Made by a program: the position numbers and the translations under genes. Of a stretch of 16,826 bases of DNA, positions 7,496 through 15,633 are shown piece by piece. The DNA comes from Wenzhouxiangella sp. Its GTDB lineage: Bacteria > Pseudomonadota > Gammaproteobacteria > Xanthomonadales > Wenzhouxiangellaceae. How positions within the stretch are numbered: position 1 is the first letter of the stretch; the number at the start of each line of letters is the position of its first letter. The stretch is from the NCBI GenBank assembly GCA_007123575.1, contig SKKV01000229.1:1-16826 (forward strand), in the 5' to 3' direction. The notes under the pieces are model-generated. The model had not been told where the DNA came from, ran no database searches, and saw only the letters and a program-made list of their open reading frames with translations.

Positions 7496-7723
7496 TCAGG
7501 ACTGCGGCTTGGAAGAGTCGGTATTGGCCGGGTCTGCCGGCTTTGCCGATTGCTGCTGATTGTCCGCCGATTTGCTGCCGTCGCCATCCTCGCTGACTCC
7601 CTTGCGGAAATCACGAATGGCCCCGCCGAGATCACTACCCAGGGAGCGCAGGCGCTTGGTGCCGAACAACAACAGCACCAAAAGCAGAACGATGAGAAGT
7701 TGGAAGGGTCCGGGGATACCCAT
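7496..7723 (-). CDS. tatA: Twin-arginine translocase pore subunit TatA
   Basis: A 75-residue protein that oligomerises to form the Tat translocation pathway in the inner membrane. From ATG at 7723 it reads MGIPGPFQLLIVLLLVLLLF, with the typical polar residue at position 8 (Gln8), the Phe20-Gly21 hinge (LFGTKRLRSLGSDLG) and an amphipathic helix ending IRDFRKG. The remaining tail is polar and disordered (QQQSAKPADPANTDSSKPQS). A ribosome-binding site AGGG lies eight bases before the ATG. It is the first gene of tatABC, with a plausible promoter element immediately upstream. The gene upstream on the same strand encodes a secreted protein that is not a usual tat neighbour. Confidence 0.95.
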   Translation of the reverse strand: MGIPGPFQLLIVLLLVLLLFGTKRLRSLGSDLGGAIRDFRKGVSEDGDGSKSADNQQQSAKPADPANTDSSKPQS

Positions 7724-7754
7724 GGCTAAAACCCTGCGTCGATAAACGCCTTGC

Positions 7755-7760
7755 AGTATA
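7755..7760 (-). promoter_or_regulatory. Putative -10 element upstream of tatA
   Basis: Read on the minus strand this is TATACT, five of six to the sigma70 -10 consensus, about 32 bp before the tatA start codon. I could not find a convincing -35 hexamer at 16-18 bp spacing; the upstream DNA is GC-rich and lies in the end of the neighbouring gene. The position between two same-strand genes suits a promoter for tatABC, but the call rests on a single hexamer. Confidence 0.3.
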
Positions 7761-8735
7761 TCAGGCGCGTCGCAATCCGGCCTGCACAACGCCCAGGGTC
7801 AGAACCAGCAAGGCAAGCAAGGCCAACCAGGCCGGGGTCAGTACCGACACCGGTGTCGCATCGGTCGGCGCGCCACGATCGCCGTCGACATCGCAGGCCG
7901 CTGGCGTGGTAATCGCCAGGGATTCAACACCGACAATGGTGTCAGCCACTCTTTCGGCCAATCCGGTCGTCGGATCAATGCGCAGAATTTCGCTGCCAAA
8001 ATCGCCAGCCGGCGTTGCCCGCCGATCCGTGATCGCCCACAGCGTGCCGTCTTCGTCGAAAGCCAGACCGGCGTTGTTGTACGGGCTGACTGCGGTGCCC
8101 AGGGGGCCGATCAGCTCGGCCGTGGCGCTTTCCAGGTCAATGCGATACAGGTTGGGCGCCGCGGGTGAACCGCTGCCGGTCAAGCCGACGCCAATGCCGT
8201 AAACGCGCTGGCCGCGAATGGCAATATCGGTGATGGGCGCGCCCAGCGAGCCGCGCTCGCCAACCCGGGTCAGGCGACCGGTTTCCATGTTGGCCTGGAA
8301 CAGCGACTGCTGCACGTCCGACACCACCCAGGCCGTCCCGTGGCAATCGAAGTCCATACCAAAATCCATGCCTGGCTGCAGCGCCAGACCCATATTGTTG
8401 CGATTGGTTACGCCGCCAACCGGCACAGCGATGCCAGTGACCTTGCTCACCCGCACCAGGGTCTTGGACTCATCGTCGGCACCGTAGAGCGTGCCATCCA
8501 GATCCATGGCCAGGGCTTCGAGATCAAGGTAGCCGGTCCAGCCAACGTAATCGACATCGCCATTGTGGAGATTGATTCGCCAAAGCGCGTTGACCAGGTT
8601 GGAGTCGGTTGCGTTGCCGCGCGAGTTGACACCAAAGCCAATCGTCTCCGCGCATACCGAGCCGGATACTGCGAGTGAGGTCAGCAGCAACAGCGTCAGC
8701 GTCTTGGCGAGCAAGCAACGGGGCACAGCAATCAT
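7761..8735 (-). CDS. Secreted propeller-like protein with IPTL-type C-terminal segment
   Basis: A 324-residue exported protein of unknown function. It starts at ATG 8735 (an in-frame TTG at 8744 would add three residues) with a signal peptide, LAKTLTLLLLTSLAVSG, cleaved near CAE. The body holds repeated units of the form LAFDEDGTLWAITD...ILRIDPTTG, typical of a beta-propeller built from hydrophobic-DxDGTLY strands. The C-terminus, after a flexible DGDRGAPTDATP linker, is VSVLTPAWLALLALLVLTLG followed by a basic end (GLRRA). That is the layout of a protein-sorting tail (motif, hydrophobic helix, arginines) and resembles the IPTL-CTERM type, although the exact IPTL residues are degenerate. It is probably surface or membrane retained. 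Only 37 bp separate its stop from the tatA start; no twin-arginine is seen in its own signal, so it should use Sec. Confidence 0.75.
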   Translation of the reverse strand: MIAVPRCLLAKTLTLLLLTSLAVSGSVCAETIGFGVNSRGNATDSNLVNALWRINLHNGDVDYVGWTGYLDLEALAMDLDGTLYGADDESKTLVRVSKVTGIAVPVGGVTNRNNMGLALQPGMDFGMDFDCHGTAWVVSDVQQSLFQANMETGRLTRVGERGSLGAPITDIAIRGQRVYGIGVGLTGSGSPAAPNLYRIDLESATAELIGPLGTAVSPYNNAGLAFDEDGTLWAITDRRATPAGDFGSEILRIDPTTGLAERVADTIVGVESLAITTPAACDVDGDRGAPTDATPVSVLTPAWLALLALLVLTLGVVQAGLRRA

Positions 8736-8882
8736 CGAGCGCAAATTTGGAAGCTGGACTATATCAGAAAGCCCTTTTACTTCCTACCATTACGGTTGAC
8801 ATCGTGACTTTGCCGACCCGATGCAAACAACATGGCGCATACAATGCGGTCCTATATCTCATTGCCAACATCGGCCAGACTC
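8736..8882. other. Divergent intergenic region between secreted protein gene and hemH
   Basis: This 147-bp, comparatively AT-rich segment separates two divergent genes and must hold both promoters. On the plus strand a perfect -35 hexamer TTGACA lies at 8796-8801, but the hexamer at correct spacing (8819-8824) is poor. TACAAT at 8840-8845 is a good -10 but too far from it, so no complete promoter can be assigned. On the minus strand TATAGT lies about 30 bases before the secreted-protein start. No inverted repeat or recognised operator was seen. Confidence 0.4.
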
Positions 8883-10031
8883 ATGAGCTCAGCACAAACC
8901 TCTCGTCCCGACCAGGCCAAAACCCGGCTCGAAGCCCGTAACACCCCCGCTCACGCACGCCCTCCGCGGGCCGGCATTTTGCTGGTTAACCTGGGCACAC
9001 CGGACGCACCCACGCCCAAGGCCCTGCGACGCTACCTGAAGGAATTCCTTGGCGACCCGCGCGTGGTCGAGGTGCCGCGGCCGATCTGGTGGCTGATTCT
9101 CAACGGCATCATCCTGCCGTTCCGGGCGCCGCGCTCGGCCAAGGCTTATCAAAGCGTCTGGACCGAGCAAGGCTCGCCACTGCTGGTCAGCAGCAGGCAG
9201 CTAGCCGATGGCCTCCAGACCGAGCTGGGAAAGACCTTGCCCCGGGTGCGAGTCATGCTGGCCATGAATTACGGCCAGCCGTCCATTGACCAGGCCGTGG
9301 ACCGACTGCGCGCCGAAAACATCCAGCGGCTGCTGGTGGTGCCGCTGTATCCACAGTACTCAGCCACGACCACGGCCTCGGTTTTCGATCGGGTCACTCG
9401 CTCGCTAAGCCGGCTGCGCTGGCTGCCGGAAACGCGCTTTGTCAATGATTACTGCAATGAACCGGCCTGGCTGGACGCCATCGCCAACTCCATTCGCAAC
9501 TACCAGGCACGGCACGGCAAGCCCGATCGCCTGCTGTTTTCCTTCCACGGCATCCCCAAACGCAACCTGCTGAACGGTGACCCCTACTACTGCCAGTGCC
9601 AGGCCAGCGCCCGCCAGATCGTTAACCGCCTTGAACTGGACGACAAGGACTGGCAAGTGTCATTCCAGTCTCGTCTAGGCAAGGCAGAATGGCTCAAGCC
9701 CTATACCGACAAGACCCTGGAAAAACTGGCCGAGGAAGGTATCCGCAAGGTCCAAGTCATTTGCCCGGGCTTTTCCATCGACTGCCTGGAAACCCTGGAA
9801 GAAATCGCGATGGAAAACCGCGAGGAGTTCATCAAAGCCGGCGGCGAGTCGCTGGATTACATCCCGTGCCTGAACGCAGAACCCGTCCACGTCCGCCTGT
9901 TCGCCGACCTGGCGCGCAAGCATGGTCAGGGCTGGCCCGAATTTGCCGGCCAGGTGGCGGTGGGCGAATCGGAACTCAGCGCGCGCGTGACCCGCGCCGA
10001 CCGGGCCGCCGAATTCCTCGGCCTGGATTGA
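8883..10031 (+). CDS. hemH: Ferrochelatase
   Basis: A 382-residue enzyme that inserts ferrous iron into protoporphyrin IX, the last step of protohaem synthesis, at the inner face of the cytoplasmic membrane. Key features are the opening strand GILLVNLGTPDAPT, the metal/porphyrin histidine in SFHGIPKR (His222), DPYYCQCQ, FQSRLGKAEWLKPY, and CPGFSIDCLETLEEI with the conserved acid (Glu303). ATG 8883 is preferred; earlier ATGs at 8832 and 8844 add 17 or 13 unconserved residues, and none has a clear Shine-Dalgarno. The protein is longer than the E. coli enzyme (320) mainly through an N-terminal extension rich in Arg/Ala (EARNTPAHARPPR). Its stop overlaps the next gene as TTGA. Confidence 0.96.
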   Translation: MSSAQTSRPDQAKTRLEARNTPAHARPPRAGILLVNLGTPDAPTPKALRRYLKEFLGDPRVVEVPRPIWWLILNGIILPFRAPRSAKAYQSVWTEQGSPLLVSSRQLADGLQTELGKTLPRVRVMLAMNYGQPSIDQAVDRLRAENIQRLLVVPLYPQYSATTTASVFDRVTRSLSRLRWLPETRFVNDYCNEPAWLDAIANSIRNYQARHGKPDRLLFSFHGIPKRNLLNGDPYYCQCQASARQIVNRLELDDKDWQVSFQSRLGKAEWLKPYTDKTLEKLAEEGIRKVQVICPGFSIDCLETLEEIAMENREEFIKAGGESLDYIPCLNAEPVHVRLFADLARKHGQGWPEFAGQVAVGESELSARVTRADRAAEFLGLD

Positions 10032-10813
10032 ACAGCCTGCGACTCAAGGCCGACCTGGCGCTGCTACTGACCCCGCTGGCCCTGCACCAGGCCCTGCGCC
10101 TGAAGAAAACCGCCCAGCGCCTGCCAGAAGCTGGCGGCCCACGCCAAGGCCTCTTGCCCGGTGCCGAGCCGGGCTTAAGCCTGCTAGCGGTGGGCGAGTC
10201 GCCCCTGGCCGGCGTCGGCCTTGACCATCAAAGCCAGACCCTGACCGCGCTGCTTGCCGGCCTGCTGGCCGCTCAACTGGACCGGTCCGTGAGCTGGCAA
10301 ACGGCAGCCAGGGGCGGCGTCACCGCCGAGCGCTGCCGCCACGAGCTGATCCCGCAGCTGGAAGCGGCCCCGGCCGACCTGATCATCATCGGCTTGGGCG
10401 TCAATGACAGCACCAGATTGCGCTCCCCTGGCCGCTGGACCCGGGATCTAACCCATTTGATCACGGACCTGCGCCAGCGCCACGGGCCGGCACCCATCAT
10501 CCTGACCGGCGTACCCGACATGCAGAAATTTCCCCTGCTGCCCGAGCCGTTGGCCGTCATCCTGGGCCTACGCTCACGCCTGCTGGACCAGGCCGCCGCC
10601 GATCTGGCCGCCAACCTGGAGGATGTGTACCACGCCCCGCTGCCGCTGGATGCTGAGTCCACCGCCTTGTTCTGCGAGGATGGGTTTCATCCGAACAGCG
10701 AGGGGCACGAGCAATGGGCGGAGCAGCTGGCGGGTTTCGTGTTTGAGCGGGAGATTTGGCGGAAACCGGAAACCGGAAACCGGAAACCCAAGACCCCCAA
10801 TCCCGAGCCATAG
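10028..10813 (+). CDS. SGNH/GDSL-type hydrolase with repeat-derived C-terminal tail
   Basis: A 261-residue esterase/lipase-like protein. SGNH blocks are visible: the nucleophile in LLAVGESPLAGVG (Ser58, with GES in place of GDS), a glycine in the ARGG turn, GLGVNDST (Asn126) and the catalytic DGFH (Asp218, His221). The substrate is unknown. The start is inferred as TTG 10028, overlapping the hemH stop as TTGA; no ATG or GTG lies near, and the first codons (NSLRLKADLALLLTPLAL) form a short hydrophobic helix that could be a membrane anchor. The fold should end near residue 241. Residues 244-261 (KPETGNRKPKTPNPEP and flanks) are encoded by a heptanucleotide tandem array, so the native stop appears to have been displaced. 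Confidence 0.85.
   Translation: MNSLRLKADLALLLTPLALHQALRLKKTAQRLPEAGGPRQGLLPGAEPGLSLLAVGESPLAGVGLDHQSQTLTALLAGLLAAQLDRSVSWQTAARGGVTAERCRHELIPQLEAAPADLIIIGLGVNDSTRLRSPGRWTRDLTHLITDLRQRHGPAPIILTGVPDMQKFPLLPEPLAVILGLRSRLLDQAAADLAANLEDVYHAPLPLDAESTALFCEDGFHPNSEGHEQWAEQLAGFVFEREIWRKPETGNRKPKTPNPEP
10761..10809. repeat. Heptanucleotide tandem array (GGAAACC)x4 plus degenerate units
   Basis: Four perfect contiguous copies of GGAAACC occupy 10761-10788, followed in the same 7-base phase by CAAGACC, CCCAATC and CCGAGCC (10789-10809). The array lies in the last codons of the SGNH hydrolase and ends two bases before its stop. Because 21 bases hold three units, it is read as a seven-residue peptide period (KPETGNR then KPKTPNP). 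The perfect copies are direct observation; the degenerate continuation is interpretation. Confidence 0.85.
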
Positions 10814-10970
10814 ACCAAGCCGCTCACCCGCTGAAGGCCATGAGCTGGCGGGTACCCCCCGATGCCCCTCCAACACCCCCCATTTGTTTTAAAAAATCCA
10901 ACCCGAAAATTTCCGACCCCCAATCAAGCGAAATTCCTATCGGCAGTACAACGGCGGCTTCGTTATCCTT

Positions 10971-10975
10971 GAAGG
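10971..10975 (+). promoter_or_regulatory. Ribosome-binding site of recQ
   Basis: GAAGG lies seven bases before ATG 10983 and decides this start over the in-frame ATG at 10998. The 169-bp gap before recQ is C-rich at first, then has an A/T-rich patch (TTTTAAAAAAT, about 10886-10900) that could hold a promoter, but I cannot assign hexamers. Confidence 0.55.
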
Positions 10976-10982
10976 CAGGCCA

Positions 10983-12833
<1,851 letters not shown>

Positions 12834-12861
12834 CGGTTTACGGTTTACGGGTTACGGTCGA
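12834..12861. repeat. Heptanucleotide array between convergent recQ and SpoIID-domain gene
   Basis: Two perfect copies of CGGTTTA (12834-12840, 12841-12847) are followed in phase by CGGGTTA (12848-12854) and CGGTCGA (12855-12861). The array begins on the base after the recQ stop codon and contains the stop codon of the opposing gene (12845-12847 read on the minus strand as TAA). The same CGGTTTA doublet recurs at 15285-15298. Confidence 0.8.
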
Positions 12862-14638
12862 TCTGCCCTTCGAATTCGAAGCGGTCTTGGAAGAGCTTGC
12901 TGCCTAGCTTCAGGGCACCGTTGGCTACCAGCAGATGCTGGCGGAGGTCGGTGCTGGTCAGGGCCTCATCCCGGTCTACGTCTATGAACAGGGAAACGTA
13001 GACGTCGTAATGGCCGGTGGATGCGTCCGCGGGGATGGCGAACTGGCGTGAGACGGTGCTCTGGCCGGGGGGCAGGGTGACCGGCTGGTCGTTGGCGGGG
13101 TCGTCGATAAAGGGATCGGGCGGGCGGCGCAGGCTGGCGCCAATCAGGACATGTTCATGGGGCTCGGCGGCCAGGTTGCGCACGTCCAGTTCCAGGGTGA
13201 TCTCGCTGCCGGGCCCGGCCTCAGCCGGCAGCACGCGCAGGGCATCGATCACCAGGACCTGGGAAATGGTGGCCGTGCGCAGGCCGCTGCCCTGGCCGGA
13301 GGCGTTGTAGTAATGGCTTAGCTGCCAGCGCCAGCTGCGCGGCGGATCGGCCTGGGTCCAAAGCTGATTGCCCCACTGGCTCATGCCGCGGCCGTGGCCG
13401 AAGCAGTCTCGGCCCTGACCGACGCTGTCTGCCAGGCACGGCCACCCGGTTGTCGGTGAACCGGCGAAACCGTCACCGCAGCTCAGGTCCTGGTTCGTGC
13501 AGCTGAGCCTACCAAGCAGGCAGTTGTTCTGGGATGAGTACTCGGACCGGAAGACGGCGTCATTGCGTATCAGCATCAGGCCCGGGGTGGCAACGGTGGC
13601 TGCGTTGGTGTTGGCATGCGTGCCAGGTTCATTGACCTGGCAGCAAGCCGAGGAGCACAGATCATATGCGCCATGAACTGGCGGATTGAACACATGCCAG
13701 GCGCCATAGCTGCGATAGGCGACCGCACCCGCTGCAAGCGCATCGAAAGCCCAGGAGGCAATCCACTCTTTCGGCAGACCTCGACGGGTATATTCCTCAA
13801 GGCTGAAGGTGCAAGCGTGAGGGCAGCTGCCGGTACAGCAGCGCTTTGTACAGCCCGCATCGGCAAAACCGACCGTGATGCTCGCTGGCGGCTGATTGCC
13901 GTTGTCATCCAGAGGCTTCAGGGCAAGACGATCATTCAGATTGGTCTCGGGACCCGCCTGGAAATGTCGAAGCTGGCGGTGGGCGCCCGGGTCGGGTGAC
14001 GGCCCGCCGAGGAACACGGCGACGGAATAGCCACCCGGCCCCAGCAACAGGTCGGACTGCTTCCAGTGGGAAAATCCGTCTGCCGAAACCTCCAGCGACA
14101 GCGGTTCGGGCATGTCGTCGTCGACTTCGGGCGCGTCGATTTCGAGTTCGAAATAGCCGCTGGGATTGCTAAAGACCAGGGCGCGCTGAGACGGTATCTC
14201 GACCCTGGCCCCGGCCACCGGCACCAGCTCATCGGCATCGGTTACCCAGCCGCTGACGATCAGTCGGTCGGCTCGCGTGGCCACTGGCGGTGTGGCGGGG
14301 TCGATCGGGTCGAGCATCAGCGTCCAGCCCTGGTTTTCCGGCGATGGACGCAGGACGGTGTGCAGCGGGTGGTAGCCGGGCACCTCGGCGCGGACGGCAA
14401 CCGGGCGGTCCAGGTCAAAAGTGGCCCGACTGGAGACGGCAGTTACCTGCCGTGCTGGCGACTCATCCAGCAGTCGGTCAATCAGGGCGGCCTGGGGAGC
14501 AACCGGCGCGTCGAGCAGGGTGTAGGTCAGGGTGCCGCGCAGGCCCTGGCCGGTGACGGCGTCGCGCAGGGAGATTTCGGCGGCGGTTGACGTAACCGGT
14601 TGCAGGCAGGCGAGAAGAAACCAGAATACGAGTCGCAT
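12845..14638 (-). CDS. Secreted cysteine-rich SpoIID/LytB-domain protein
   Basis: A 597-residue exported protein. ATG 14638 gives a clean signal peptide (MRLVFWFLLACLQPVTSTAAE); a TTG at 14647 would add three residues and sits at better distance from AAAGG, so the start is uncertain by nine bases. The N-terminal part (about 20-210) looks like carboxypeptidase-regulatory/Ig-like strands. A SpoIID domain (about 275-450) follows: GLPKEWIASW carries the catalytic Glu (Glu291) of the peptidoglycan lytic transglycosylase family, then DALAAGAVAYRSYG, and GHGRGMSQWG (414-423) is the family's C-terminal signature. Thirteen cysteines lie in or near this domain, unusual for SpoIID. A CARDB/Ig-like domain (about 460-570) precedes the end LFQDRFEFEG. 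A role in wall remodelling is inferred from the family; spore formation is not implied. Confidence 0.8.
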   Translation of the reverse strand: MRLVFWFLLACLQPVTSTAAEISLRDAVTGQGLRGTLTYTLLDAPVAPQAALIDRLLDESPARQVTAVSSRATFDLDRPVAVRAEVPGYHPLHTVLRPSPENQGWTLMLDPIDPATPPVATRADRLIVSGWVTDADELVPVAGARVEIPSQRALVFSNPSGYFELEIDAPEVDDDMPEPLSLEVSADGFSHWKQSDLLLGPGGYSVAVFLGGPSPDPGAHRQLRHFQAGPETNLNDRLALKPLDDNGNQPPASITVGFADAGCTKRCCTGSCPHACTFSLEEYTRRGLPKEWIASWAFDALAAGAVAYRSYGAWHVFNPPVHGAYDLCSSACCQVNEPGTHANTNAATVATPGLMLIRNDAVFRSEYSSQNNCLLGRLSCTNQDLSCGDGFAGSPTTGWPCLADSVGQGRDCFGHGRGMSQWGNQLWTQADPPRSWRWQLSHYYNASGQGSGLRTATISQVLVIDALRVLPAEAGPGSEITLELDVRNLAAEPHEHVLIGASLRRPPDPFIDDPANDQPVTLPPGQSTVSRQFAIPADASTGHYDVYVSLFIDVDRDEALTSTDLRQHLLVANGALKLGSKLFQDRFEFEGQIDRNP

Positions 14639-14659
14639 CGGTGCCAAAATTCCCGCCTT

Positions 14660-15211
14660 TCAAAACATCCCCGTCTCCAGCCGCGCCGCTTCGCTCATCA
14701 TGCTCTGGTTCCAGGGCGGGTCGAAGGTCAAGGCGACATTGACTTTGGCAATGGTGGGAATCAGGGCCAGCTTGTCGCGGACATCGGCAACCAGGACATC
14801 GCCCATGCCGCAGCCGGGCGCGGTCAGGGTCATGGCAATATCGACGGCCCGGTTGCCGTCATCGGATTTGGTCAGATTGCATTCATAGACCAGGCCCAGT
14901 TCTACTACGTCGATCGGAATCTCGGGGTCGTAAACGGTCTTGAGCTGCTGCCAGACCAGGTCTTCGACATCCTGATCGGTTGCATTGTCGGGCAGTCGGG
15001 GCCTCGGCGGCGGTTCCTTGCCAATGGCGTCGGCATCGTCGCCTGCCAGGCGAAACAGGCGGCCATCAACGTAGACGGTAAAGCTGCCGCCCAGGGACTG
15101 GGTGATGTAGCCGGTGGTTCCCGACGGCAACTCGACTTCGGTGCCCTCAGGCACCATGATGGCGTTGCAGTCGCGTTCAAATTTGACGGGGGTGTAGGAG
15201 TTGCTGAACAT
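14660..15211 (-). CDS. sufT: Fe-S cluster assembly protein SufT (DUF59 family)
   Basis: A 183-residue cytoplasmic protein of the SufT type, an accessory factor in maturation of Fe-S proteins. The N-terminal half has the family pattern FERDCNAIMVPEGTEVELPSG...GYITQSLGGSFTVYV. The C-terminal half is a DUF59/MIP18-like domain with YDPEIPIDVVELGLVYE (94-110) and LTAPGCGMG containing the conserved Cys134. ATG 15211 was chosen because it aligns with the usual family start; the ATG at 15256 would add 15 residues (RTKSILFHEGPPPA) unlike the family and has no ribosome-binding site. No other suf genes are present here. The stop lies 21 bp before the SpoIID-domain gene, so the two may be co-transcribed. 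Confidence 0.9.
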   Translation of the reverse strand: MFSNSYTPVKFERDCNAIMVPEGTEVELPSGTTGYITQSLGGSFTVYVDGRLFRLAGDDADAIGKEPPPRPRLPDNATDQDVEDLVWQQLKTVYDPEIPIDVVELGLVYECNLTKSDDGNRAVDIAMTLTAPGCGMGDVLVADVRDKLALIPTIAKVNVALTFDPPWNQSMMSEAARLETGMF

Positions 15212-15284
15212 TGCGGGGGGCGGACCTTCGTGAAACAGGATCGATTTAGTCCTCATTATAGAAGAAAAGGGGGAAGGAAAAAGA

Positions 15285-15305
15285 CGGTTTACGGTTTACG
15301 GGAAG
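15285..15305. repeat. Heptanucleotide array, two CGGTTTA plus CGGGAAG
   Basis: CGGTTTA occurs twice in tandem (15285-15291, 15292-15298), followed in phase by CGGGAAG (15299-15305). The sequence matches the array behind recQ over the first two units. It lies in the non-coding DNA upstream of the sufT start, preceded by a purine run. Confidence 0.75.
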
Positions 15306-15373
15306 GATGTTTGCAGTGATTGTGAAGGAGGGGGATAGAAACTCATCACCAGCACACAGCACGGGCATCTTCC

Positions 15374-15408
15374 GGAACCCGGAACCCGTAAACCTTTACC
15401 CGTCTTCC
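15374..15408. repeat. Heptanucleotide array GGAACCC x2 with degenerate units, spanning the ccoS stop
   Basis: GGAACCC occurs at 15374-15380 and 15381-15387, then in the same phase GTAAACC, TTTACCC and GTCTTCC (to 15408). The ccoS stop codon (15396-15398, TAA on the minus strand) lies in the TTTACCC unit, so the last residues of CcoS (GEDG) are written by the array. It runs opposite in orientation to the array at 15285. Confidence 0.7.
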
Positions 15409-15560
15409 CCTCTTTCCTTTTCATCATCTTCGTCGAGGACATCCAGGGCTGGAGTATCGAGATCGTCGAACTGGTCGTTCTGGACGGCCCAGAAGAAAAA
15501 GCCGATGGCCAGGACCATCAGGATCACGGACAGGGGGATGAGGACGTAAATGATATTCAT
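15396..15560 (-). CDS. ccoS: cbb3-type cytochrome oxidase assembly protein CcoS (FixS)
   Basis: A 54-residue single-helix membrane protein needed for maturation of cbb3-type cytochrome c oxidase. It begins MNIIYVLIPLSVILMVLAIG and continues FFFWAVQNDQFDDLDTPALD, the standard CcoS/FixS pattern of one transmembrane helix, a WAV turn and the conserved QFDDLD motif. After this comes an acidic tail (VLDEDDEKERGEDG) that is less conserved in the family. The start ATG at 15560 has no obvious Shine-Dalgarno. It lies 73 bp downstream of ccoI, an unusually wide gap for this pair, and its stop is inside a heptanucleotide array. The gene is real by motif despite its size. Confidence 0.93.
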   Translation of the reverse strand: MNIIYVLIPLSVILMVLAIGFFFWAVQNDQFDDLDTPALDVLDEDDEKERGEDG

Positions 15561-15633
15561 GGCAACTGCCGGGCGCTGGCGATCATGTCAGTAATGGCAA
15601 GGGTCCATCGATTCAGCAGCAATTATTGAGTAG

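Larger units (their letters stand above)
15258..15425. repeat. Imperfect inverted repeat built from heptanucleotide units
   Basis: The left arm (about 15258-15305) is purine-rich then GACGGTTTACGGTTTACGGG; the right arm (about 15374-15425) is GGAACCCGTAAACC, then CCCGTCTTCCCC and a pyrimidine tract. The core is an exact 10-bp inverted match: GGTTTACGGG at 15293-15302 against CCCGTAAACC at 15385-15394. A second match, AAGACGG/CCGTCTT, lies further out at the same offset, and purine/pyrimidine tracts extend the similarity. The loop is about 80 bp. It fills the non-coding gap between ccoS and sufT, where nothing else was recognised; a terminator role is possible but unproven. Confidence 0.6.

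Noticed and set aside
8796..8845. Full sigma70 promoter for hemH from TTGACA and TACAAT
   Set aside because: The two hexamers are 38 bp apart, far more than the 16-18 bp needed, so they cannot form one promoter.
15307..15549. 80-residue plus-strand open frame over ccoS
   Set aside because: The minus strand encodes the recognised CcoS pattern; the plus frame is Ser-rich because it reads the acidic tail and repeats in antisense.
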